From the IMG/VR virus record IMGVR_UViG_3300025889_000844, positions 1 to 25,882 of that record: 25,882 nucleotides of DNA; one strand, 5' to 3'. The notes under the pieces are model-generated. The model ran no database searches, was not told the DNA's origin, and worked only from the letters and a program-made list of their open reading frames with translations. Made by a program: the position numbers and the translations under genes. The DNA comes from a virus. This document shows, one piece after another, positions 20,085-25,882 of the stretch (the stretch's first letter is position 1; each line of letters begins with the position of its first letter).

Positions 20085-21221
20085 ATGAGTACAGAAATTG
20101 AAGATGCTCTTGGAGCAATGGGATTTGAGGTAACCAGTGGAGAGGTTCCCGAGGGCACATCGTTAGACGCCCCGAGTTTCGAACCTCCTCAGGGATCAGA
20201 GGTCTTAGACTTCTCTCAGCCAACAGCTGAGCCAACCCCTGAACCTGCTGTTGAACCTCAGGCCGCAATGACTCCAGAGCCAGAAGCGCAACCTGAGCCG
20301 GTAATGGCTCAAAGTTCTTTAGATACTAATCCCGAGCCCGAGATGTCGGAGCAGGAGTTCGAGGCGGCTATCGCCAGTTACGTCAGTGAAAGGCTAGGCG
20401 TTTCTGTAGACAGCATCGAAGCTCTAGCTAAGATCCTCGAAGCTCAACAAACCCCATCGATTGACGAGCGAGTTAAAGCCATCGCTGACTTCGTTGAGGA
20501 GACGGGACGTGATCCGTATGACTGGTTTCGATACCAGTCCATCAACCCGTCTGAAATGGACGACCTGAGTGCTGTTAAAATGCAGCTTGCGGTTGACTAC
20601 CCGAACCTCTCCAATGAAGACATCAATCTCTTAGTTGCGTCCAAGTACAAAGTTGACGAGGACATCTACAGTGACGACGAGGTTCGACTGGCTAAGATTC
20701 AATTGAAGATTGATGCGGATAAAGCTAAACGGGACATCGATCAGTTACGCGAGAACTATCGTATGCCCGTGAAGCAAGAAGAGCCCGCACAAGCGGAAGT
20801 TCAGAGTCCTATTGACGAGAACTGGATTCGCACGATGAGCCAGGAGGTTGATGCACTTGAATCCCTTACTTTTCAGTTGGGTGATCAGGAGTTCAACTTC
20901 GGACTCAACGACCAGTACAAGTCGAGCCTGAAGGATAAGAATGCCCGTCTTGACGAGTTCTTCGATCAGTATGTAGACGAAAGCGGAAGCTGGGACTTCG
21001 AGACACTGAACGCTCATCGAGCCCTTTTAGATAACATTGACGAAATTGCCAGTGCTATCTACAAGCAGGGACTCAGTGATGGTCAGCGCAATCTCGTAGA
21101 AAAGGCTGCGAATGTAGATGTAACATCTCCTCGTGTCGCTGAATCGAAAAATGCTGATTCCGTCGCTGCCCAGATCTTCAACTATCTGAACAGCAATGAT
21201 GGTCTTCGTTTAAAACTCTAA
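20085..21221 (+). CDS. Scaffold-like capsid assembly protein
   Basis: 378 residues, strongly acidic. N-terminal third (about 1-95) is Pro/Glu/Ala-rich and low in complexity (AEPTPEPAVEPQ, TPEPEAQPEP); the rest is helical, with a region EVRLAKIQLKIDADKAKRDIDQLREN (about 205-230) typical of scaffold coiled coils, and a compact C-terminal piece ending FNYLNSNDGLRLKL that could bind capsid protein. It lies directly before the major capsid gene (13 bp gap, no promoter box), the usual site of the scaffold. No protease triad is evident. Identity is from composition and place. Confidence 0.65.
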   Translation: MSTEIEDALGAMGFEVTSGEVPEGTSLDAPSFEPPQGSEVLDFSQPTAEPTPEPAVEPQAAMTPEPEAQPEPVMAQSSLDTNPEPEMSEQEFEAAIASYVSERLGVSVDSIEALAKILEAQQTPSIDERVKAIADFVEETGRDPYDWFRYQSINPSEMDDLSAVKMQLAVDYPNLSNEDINLLVASKYKVDEDIYSDDEVRLAKIQLKIDADKAKRDIDQLRENYRMPVKQEEPAQAEVQSPIDENWIRTMSQEVDALESLTFQLGDQEFNFGLNDQYKSSLKDKNARLDEFFDQYVDESGSWDFETLNAHRALLDNIDEIASAIYKQGLSDGQRNLVEKAANVDVTSPRVAESKNADSVAAQIFNYLNSNDGLRLKL

Positions 21222-21234
21222 ATAGACAAAAACA

Positions 21235-22653
21235 ATGTCAACTATTTCAACTCCGTTGGATTTTTCCCCCAACAGTTTTCGTCGGTTAGATCCGACCAAA
21301 TATGTATCTCTTGGTGATTTCATCAACGAGGTAAACAAGCCCGATAACCGTGACCTTCTCGTTAAGACCTACGGCAACCAAGGCATCACTGGCTTCCTCC
21401 AGATGGTAGGAGCTGTGAAGTCTAACGGTGTTGCTGACGAGGTTCAGTACTGGGAGGAGACCCGTCTGCACCAAGTACAGGTTGCTGCTCCTTCAGCCAC
21501 TGTAAACGCTGGTGCAACGTCTATCGTTCTTGAGATGGCTTCTGCTGCCACTAGCGCGACTGGTGCTACCAAGGCTGCTGCCCAGAAGTACCTGCGTGTA
21601 AACGACGTGATCTTGGTTGGTGGTGTAGACCGCTTCATCATCACTGCTGTTTCTGCTGGTGAATACTCTCAAACTGCTACTGCTGCTGCAACTGCTGTTG
21701 CTCTTACGTCTGCTGGCTTGAGCGCCAACGTAACCACTGCTGCCGCAAACTACCCGATCATCGGTAATATGTTTGCTCAAGGTACCGACCAGAACACTGG
21801 CTACCTCGAGTCTAACGTTGTTAAGCGCACCAACCCGTACCAAATCTTGAAAGAGGTTTACAAGGTTACTGGTTCGCAGGCTACCAACATCGGCTGGATC
21901 AACTTGGGCAACGGCGACTACCGCTGGTTCATCAAGTCTGAGAACGACACTCGTCAGCGCTTCCTCGACAAGCGTGAGATGATGATGCTGTTGGGCGAAG
22001 AGGTTTCTAACACCGGTTTGACGACCCTTGGTTCGATCGCTGGTTCAGAAGGTTACTTCTCTGCTCTTGCTAACCGCGGTATCGTAGTTAACTCTGGTGC
22101 TACCACGACTGCTGCTATCGCTACCCTTGACGAGTTGGATGCTGTTATCACGGCCCTCGACAAGCAAGGTGCTATGCCTGAGTACGCTATGTACGTTAAC
22201 CGCCTGCAAGATCTTGCCTTCGACGATATGATCGCTCAAGGTACGTCTACGGCTGCTAACATCACCGCTGGTGTTACCACTCAGTTCGGTCAGTTCGCTA
22301 ACGCCGACGATATGGTGAAGCTTGGCTTCTCTTCGTTTATGCGTGGCAGCTACACGTTCCACAAGCACAGCTGGAAGCTCCTCAACGACCCCACGTTGTT
22401 GGCCGGAAGCAACTTCCAAGGTGTTATGATTCCGTTGACCAAAGTTGCTGATCCGCGCACTGGAGAGAAGTCTCCGGCTCTGGAGCTCAACTACAAGGCT
22501 ACCAACGGATACAGCCGCGAAATGGAGCACTGGATGACGGGTTCTATCCTTGGTGTAACCAACACCAACACGGACGCCCTGCAGTTCAACTACCGCTCGG
22601 AGTTCGCTCTGGTAACTCGCGCAGCCAATCAGCACGTGTTGCTCAGTAAGTAA
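21235..22653 (+). CDS. Major capsid protein
   Basis: 472 residues. N-terminus with RRLDPTKYVSLGDFINEVN and the extended GVADEVQYWEETRLHQVQ pattern seen in HK97-fold capsid proteins; then an Ala/Thr/Val-rich insertion of about 70 residues (about 85-165) that looks like a beta-rich surface domain; a core with RWFIKSENDTRQRFLDKREMMMLLGEE and the C-terminal part FHKHSWKLLND, ALELNYKATNGYSREMEHWMTGS. Codon use is very uniform (GCT, GGT, AAC, CGC/CGT, TAC), as expected for the most abundant virion protein. Preceded by the scaffold-like gene and followed by a strong terminator. HK97 fold is inferred; no cleavage site is obvious. Confidence 0.85.
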   Translation: MSTISTPLDFSPNSFRRLDPTKYVSLGDFINEVNKPDNRDLLVKTYGNQGITGFLQMVGAVKSNGVADEVQYWEETRLHQVQVAAPSATVNAGATSIVLEMASAATSATGATKAAAQKYLRVNDVILVGGVDRFIITAVSAGEYSQTATAAATAVALTSAGLSANVTTAAANYPIIGNMFAQGTDQNTGYLESNVVKRTNPYQILKEVYKVTGSQATNIGWINLGNGDYRWFIKSENDTRQRFLDKREMMMLLGEEVSNTGLTTLGSIAGSEGYFSALANRGIVVNSGATTTAAIATLDELDAVITALDKQGAMPEYAMYVNRLQDLAFDDMIAQGTSTAANITAGVTTQFGQFANADDMVKLGFSSFMRGSYTFHKHSWKLLNDPTLLAGSNFQGVMIPLTKVADPRTGEKSPALELNYKATNGYSREMEHWMTGSILGVTNTNTDALQFNYRSEFALVTRAANQHVLLSK

Positions 22654-22678
22654 TTGATTTTTAATCACTTACGACAGA

Positions 22679-22702
22679 GAGGGCCTTCGGGCCCTCTTTT
22701 TT
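22679..22702 (+). terminator. Rho-independent terminator with UUCG loop after the capsid gene
   Basis: GAGGGCC (22679-22685), loop TTCG, GGCCCTC (22690-22696), then six T residues (22697-22702). Perfect 7-bp GC-rich stem with a UUCG tetraloop; would give a very stable 3' end to the capsid mRNA. Confidence 0.9.
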
Positions 22703-22732
22703 ATTGCCGAAATTTTGCATTACTACAACAGC

Positions 22733-22740
22733 TAATTTTG
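22733..22740 (+). promoter_or_regulatory. -7 promoter box
   Basis: TAATTTTG, 30 nt before ATG 22771 and about 30 bp after the terminator. A TTTTG 15 nt upstream is closer than the usual -33 spacing. Confidence 0.45.
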
Positions 22741-22770
22741 CAGAAGTTATTAACATAATTCTATTTAACA

Positions 22771-23538
22771 ATGGCACGTCCAGCAACACGAGCAGCCGCA
22801 GCTCCTAAAGCGGAAACAACGGAACGTAAGGCTAAGATCTTTCACATTCCAAAGGGCGGTGGCATCATCGCCACCATTAAGTCAGAGGCTATTATCTACG
22901 ATCCTGAGAGCAATACCAATCGACAGATTCGATACTGCCCGAACGAACCTTCAATCTTTGCAGACGAGCAGAGCAACCTTGCTGTTCGCAAGCACGTGGT
23001 CTTTGAGAATGGCCTTCTTATAGTCCAGCCAACAGAGCCCACACTTATGCGATTCTTAGAGATGCATCCCGGAAACCGAGCCAATGGTGGTGGTTTGTTT
23101 GAAGAGGTTAACACCGAACACAAGGCGGAGGTTGATGTAAATGCGGAGTTCATCATTCACGATGCAATTGGTCTTGTCCGCAACAAGAGCGTCGATGAAT
23201 TGATTCCTGTGGCTATATACTTAGGTATTGACACTCGCCAGAAAAATGCCGAGATTAAGCGTGAGCTTCTTCTGGAGGCTAAGTCTAACCCAAAGCGATT
23301 CATTGAGTTGTTCGACAACCCAACGGTTGCAGCCCGAGCAACAGTTAAGAAAGCTGTTGATTACCAGCTGCTTATGGCTCGTGAAGACGGAATGTTCTGG
23401 TTTGACAGTAATCGTTTGATCGTTGCAACTCCTGCAGGACAGGATACCGTAAGCGTTATGACGCAGTTCTGTATGACAGAAAAAGGTGCTCAGACTTACG
23501 AAACTTTGAAAGAAGAGTTGCAGAAGTTAGAAATGTAA
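22771..23538 (+). CDS. Virion-associated protein of unknown role
   Basis: 255 residues. N-terminal Ala/Arg/Lys-rich tail (MARPATRAAAAPKAETTERK) followed by IFHIPKGGGIIATIKSEAIIYDPESN and RQIRYCPNEPSIFADEQ; a helical part (about 125-205, RNKSVDELIPVAIYLGI, IKRELLLEAKSNPKRFIELFDNP) and a C-terminal beta/helix part (MFWFDSNRLIVATPAGQDT, SVMTQFCMTEKGAQTYETLKEEL). I recall similar proteins beside capsid genes of Bacteroidota and marine phages but no defined role. Lies between the capsid and connector genes, with its own promoter and a terminator. Confidence 0.7.
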   Translation: MARPATRAAAAPKAETTERKAKIFHIPKGGGIIATIKSEAIIYDPESNTNRQIRYCPNEPSIFADEQSNLAVRKHVVFENGLLIVQPTEPTLMRFLEMHPGNRANGGGLFEEVNTEHKAEVDVNAEFIIHDAIGLVRNKSVDELIPVAIYLGIDTRQKNAEIKRELLLEAKSNPKRFIELFDNPTVAARATVKKAVDYQLLMAREDGMFWFDSNRLIVATPAGQDTVSVMTQFCMTEKGAQTYETLKEELQKLEM

Positions 23539-23548
23539 TGTATATTTG
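23518..23548 (+). promoter_or_regulatory. Promoter with -33 and -7 elements at the 3' end of a gene
   Basis: TTG (23518-23520), a 20-nt spacer, then TATATTTG (23541-23548). It overlaps the end of the 22771 gene and points at a stretch of about 70 bp that has no gene and ends in a terminator, so a short RNA would be its product. Confidence 0.4.
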
Positions 23549-23589
23549 TCCATCGGTTGTTTCATAGACGATTGATTGGTTGGTTGATT

Positions 23590-23619
23590 GGGCTCCAGAA
23601 ATGGGGCCCTTTCTTTTTT
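23590..23619 (+). terminator. Rho-independent terminator
   Basis: GGGCTCC (23590-23596), 6-nt loop, GGGGCCC (23603-23609), then TTTCTTTTTT (23610-23619). The stem has one T-G pair. Preceded by a short repetitive stretch of GATTG/GGTTG units (23571-23590). Confidence 0.8.
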
Positions 23620-23622
23620 GAG

Positions 23623-23630
23623 TACTTTTG
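23623..23630 (+). promoter_or_regulatory. -7 promoter box for the connector genes
   Basis: TACTTTTG, 22 nt before ATG 23653, starting 3 bp after the T tract of the terminator. No -33 element at the proper spacing. Confidence 0.45.
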
Positions 23631-23652
23631 TATCAACTACAGATACTAAGTA

Positions 23653-24384
23653 ATGGCAAGTGTAAACCGAGTATATTCAGCCTTGAAGGATCTGGTCAAC
23701 AAAGACCAGCGAGGCTTTGTTACGCCTGCTGTCTTCAACAACTTTGCTCAGGTGGCCCAGATGAACATCTACAACGATCTGTTCAGCAACCTTGATCGCT
23801 CTAAGATTGTACGTCTGCGTAATGCAGACCCGAAGTCAGACAAGTCTACAACTAAACGTATTGAGGAGGACCTCTCTGTTTTTATCAAGCGTGCAACGAT
23901 TGCTCAGGCAAACGGAGTGTTTGACAAGCCAGCTGACCTGGCACGAGTTATCTCTGCCACTTCATTTGGCTCCATCCTTATGAACACTTCTACGAAGGTG
24001 AGCATTCCCGTTGTGTACGATCCAATCAAGCTTGACTACATCCTGCGCAGCGAGCTGTCTATTCCTACAGAAACAGCCCCTGTAGCGGCTATCTTCGATG
24101 ACATTGAGGTGTACCCCACCACGATCAAGAAGATCATCCTGACGTACTACAAACAGCCTCAGGGCCTCAATCCGGTCACTGGCGCTAAGACCACTACGAT
24201 GCCTCGCTTTGGTTACACTGTTGTTGCCGGTAAGGAGATCTACAGCGCTGCAAACAGCGTTGACTTTGAGCTTCCTGAGCACTACTTCGCTGACCTTGTC
24301 GTGGAGATCGCTAAGCTTATCGGTGTGAACCTGCGTGACACTGATGTGTACGCCTACGCTAACCAAGAAACTCAACAGCAATAA
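23653..24384 (+). CDS. Head-tail connector / neck protein candidate
   Basis: 243 residues. It starts MASVNRVYSALKDLVNKDQRGFVTPAVFNNFAQVAQ, a helical section; a middle with EDLSVFIKRATIAQANGVFDKPADLARVIS and repeated V-x-I-P strands (KVSIPVVYDPIKLDYIL); then FDDIEVYPTTIKKIILTYYKQPQG and the C-terminal helix LPEHYFADLVVEIAKLIGVNLRD. The 'P-x-x-I-x-x-I-x-L-x-Y-x-x-x-P' strand followed by a helix that ends in a residue count of about 240 is the usual form of neck/ring proteins in podovirus-like Bacteroidota phages. Assignment is by pattern and by position just before the 24384 gene, with which it overlaps (TAATG). Confidence 0.6.
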   Translation: MASVNRVYSALKDLVNKDQRGFVTPAVFNNFAQVAQMNIYNDLFSNLDRSKIVRLRNADPKSDKSTTKRIEEDLSVFIKRATIAQANGVFDKPADLARVISATSFGSILMNTSTKVSIPVVYDPIKLDYILRSELSIPTETAPVAAIFDDIEVYPTTIKKIILTYYKQPQGLNPVTGAKTTTMPRFGYTVVAGKEIYSAANSVDFELPEHYFADLVVEIAKLIGVNLRDTDVYAYANQETQQQ

Positions 24385-25127
24385 TGGCACAGAGTTACGT
24401 AACAGTAGACCAGATCGTCAATGACTTCGTCCTCACGATGGAGTTTGATGACTACGCAAATTCTGTATCTGACGTCACCATCCGCAACTTAGCCAAGCGT
24501 GCTGTACGCGAGCTGGGCTTTGATATGCTCAAGCGCCTTAAGGCTGTAGAGCTTACCATTGACCTCAGCACAAACACTGTTGAACTTCCTTGCGACTACG
24601 TAGATCTAGTAAAAGTTGGAATTGTAGGATCAGATGGACTTGTATACATTTTTGGAGAGAACAAAAACAAAAACATCCTCGAGCAGCAGCAACCTTACCA
24701 AGTTCCTGATTATCTGTTGGGTTTTGACGACTTTATTTATCGCAACTATGTGTACGCCACAACTGACGGCCGTTTATACGGCTATGGAGGCGGACACTAC
24801 AGCGGAGAGTACCGAATAAACCTAGAGCAGAACCGCATCGAGCTCACCACTGGAACCAGCGTGGACACTGTGTACTTGGAGTACATTGCTGATGAGGCTC
24901 TGTCGGAGAACCCATCTGTTCACGTATACGCAGAGCAAGCTGTTCGTTCGTACATCTACTACCACATCGTGGAGCGCAAGAGCAACGTACCTCTAGGAGA
25001 GAAGGCCCGTGCCCGTCAGGAGTACTACAACGATCGTCGACTTGCTAACTCACGACTGAAGTCATTTACGAAGGACGAAGCACTGAAGACCATTCGCAAG
25101 AATTTCAAGCAATCTCCTAAGGCATAA
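24384..25127 (+). CDS. Tail adaptor protein candidate (gp4/gp11-like)
   Basis: 247 residues. N-terminal helical part (VTVDQIVNDFVLTMEFDDY, VTIRNLAKRAVRELGFDMLKRLKAVELTID) followed by a strand pair TVELPCDYVDLVKVGIVGSDGLVYIFG, a Tyr/Gly-rich loop (YVYATTDGRLYGYGGGHYSG), another strand part (RIELTTGTSVDTVYLEYIAD) and C-terminal helices (VHVYAEQAVRSYIYYHIVERKSN, EKARARQEYYNDRRLANSRLKSF). The A-x-R-x-x-E-L-G and 'LP-x-D-Y-V-D-L-V-K-V' pattern is typical of adaptors that dock on the portal, such as P22 gp4 and T7 gp11. Family name is a judgement from pattern. Confidence 0.65.
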   Translation: MAQSYVTVDQIVNDFVLTMEFDDYANSVSDVTIRNLAKRAVRELGFDMLKRLKAVELTIDLSTNTVELPCDYVDLVKVGIVGSDGLVYIFGENKNKNILEQQQPYQVPDYLLGFDDFIYRNYVYATTDGRLYGYGGGHYSGEYRINLEQNRIELTTGTSVDTVYLEYIADEALSENPSVHVYAEQAVRSYIYYHIVERKSNVPLGEKARARQEYYNDRRLANSRLKSFTKDEALKTIRKNFKQSPKA

Positions 25128-25133
25128 GTACTT

Positions 25134-25882
25134 ATGATTGATAAACTAATACCTCGGTACCTAAACCTTGATGACGACGCACGTCTTATCAAGAGCACTG
25201 AGATGACCGATGCCGTAAACGTACGAGTAAGTTCAGAGCAAGACGGCGATGGCGGTGTAATCAAAAATGCTTACGGAAACGAGCCTGTGTCTTTTGCCTC
25301 TGGCAGCGCACTGGCTGCTGGCACGAACGAGGTTATTGGTGCGGTATCTAACCCGCAGACCGGTGAAATCTTCTTCTTTGTTTGGAACAGCAATGATGAT
25401 CACTCGATCTATCGGTTCTCTACGTCATCAAACGAGGCTAAGCTGGTTTACCGTGACTCGGTGCTTAGCTTCTCTAAGTTCTACCACGTACGTGCTGATG
25501 TGGTTAAAAACCTTGACGGAGAGACGCTGCTTTACTTTACGGATGCAAATACGGAGCCTAAGAAGATCAACGTAACACGTGCGTTGCTGGGGCTTTATCC
25601 TGCGTCATTTACTTCTGGAACGGATGCTGAGAAGCTGGCAAACATTGCTGTTGCCAAGCAGCCACCAATGACTCCTCCTACGTTTGCATTCTCAACGAAT
25701 CTTTTGTTGAAGCAAAACAACTTGTACGAGTCTACGTTCCAGTTTGCTGCTCAGTATGTGTACGAGGACGGTGAGCTTTCAGCTCTCAGCCCGTACTCTG
25801 AGGTTGCTGTTGCCCAGAACCAGTTTCTTGATGGCATCATCTCTGAAGAACAAAAGCTTGCAAACAACACACTTTCGGTTAG
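25134..25882 (+). CDS. Tail tube / 'muzzle'-like protein, 5' part (cut by window edge)
   Basis: Open frame from ATG 25134 to the window end, 249 complete codons, 3' end missing. N-terminus MIDKLIPRYLNLDDDARLIKSTEMTDAVNVRVSSEQDG is the pattern of T7 gp12 / P22 gp10 / crAss muzzle proteins, which open with a 'n-x-x-D-A-x-N-V-R-V' strand before the beta-propeller. Following strands: GEIFFFVWNSNDDHSIYRFS, AKLVYRDSVLSFSKFYHVRADVV, ETLLYFTDANTEPKKINVTRAL, QFAAQYVYEDGELSALSPYSEVAVA. The 'Y-x-T-D-x-x-x-x-P-K-x-I-N' and 'Y-E-D-G-E-x-S-x-L-S-P-Y-S' elements are good matches to tail tube propellers. It is 6 bp after the adaptor-like gene and shares its transcript. Confidence 0.7.
   Translation, partial: MIDKLIPRYLNLDDDARLIKSTEMTDAVNVRVSSEQDGDGGVIKNAYGNEPVSFASGSALAAGTNEVIGAVSNPQTGEIFFFVWNSNDDHSIYRFSTSSNEAKLVYRDSVLSFSKFYHVRADVVKNLDGETLLYFTDANTEPKKINVTRALLGLYPASFTSGTDAEKLANIAVAKQPPMTPPTFAFSTNLLLKQNNLYESTFQFAAQYVYEDGELSALSPYSEVAVAQNQFLDGIISEEQKLANNTLSV

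Noticed and set aside
22045-22668. 207-residue minus-strand open frame inside the capsid gene
   Set aside because: Arises from the uniform codon use of the capsid gene; the protein is Ser/Val/Arg-rich with no protein character.

Overview
The window looks like about 26 kb of a tailed (caudovirus) phage genome whose host is a member of the Bacteroidota. Host assignment rests on the recurring promoter core TAnnTTTG (the Bacteroidota -7 box) in front of many genes, on A-rich start contexts with no clear Shine-Dalgarno sequences, and on the protein families present. The gene set is mostly virion morphogenesis and lysis. No integrase, tRNA, rRNA, CRISPR array or insertion sequence is visible. Large terminase, very long portal, scaffold-like protein, major capsid, two connector-like proteins and a tail-tube/'muzzle'-like protein suggest a podovirus with a head-neck module like that of crAss-like phages. 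That relationship is inferred from gene size and order, not from a search.

Layout. 1-228: 5' part of an unrecognised leftward gene cut by the window edge. 229-1160: about 930 bp without a convincing gene, containing a leftward terminator, many hairpins and a candidate leftward promoter. 1161-3629: an M15-type endolysin followed by small genes, three of which share a Y-x-x-G-G motif, with one leftward exported protein (2368-2730) that has its own promoter. 3565-4197: a leftward winged-helix-like putative regulator, transcribed divergently from a fibre-type gene (4235-5137). 5137-6581: small genes, a GroES-like co-chaperonin candidate and a small-terminase candidate. 6581-11189: large terminase and portal. 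11210-17097: host-recognition block of fibre-type proteins (BppU-like, beta-rich, GNVGIGTTSP repeats with an S74 auto-chaperone, LamG-like lectin), interrupted by an HNH endonuclease gene. 17145-18194: small virion-like proteins. 18198-19294: a probable holin/spanin-type lysis cluster. 19296-20008: two conserved small basic phage proteins. 20085-25882: scaffold, major capsid, connectors and the start of the tail-tube gene, cut by the right edge.

How it works together. Terminase, portal, scaffold and capsid build and fill the head, the GroES-like protein may help fold capsid or fibre proteins, and the fibre block supplies receptor binding. The holin-like protein and its membrane-anchored neighbours would release the M15 endolysin, which has no signal peptide. 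Expression appears to be in rightward blocks bounded by five hairpin terminator-like structures and at least a dozen TAnnTTTG boxes. Five of those boxes lie only 4-5 nt before the start codon, suggesting leaderless or nearly leaderless mRNAs.
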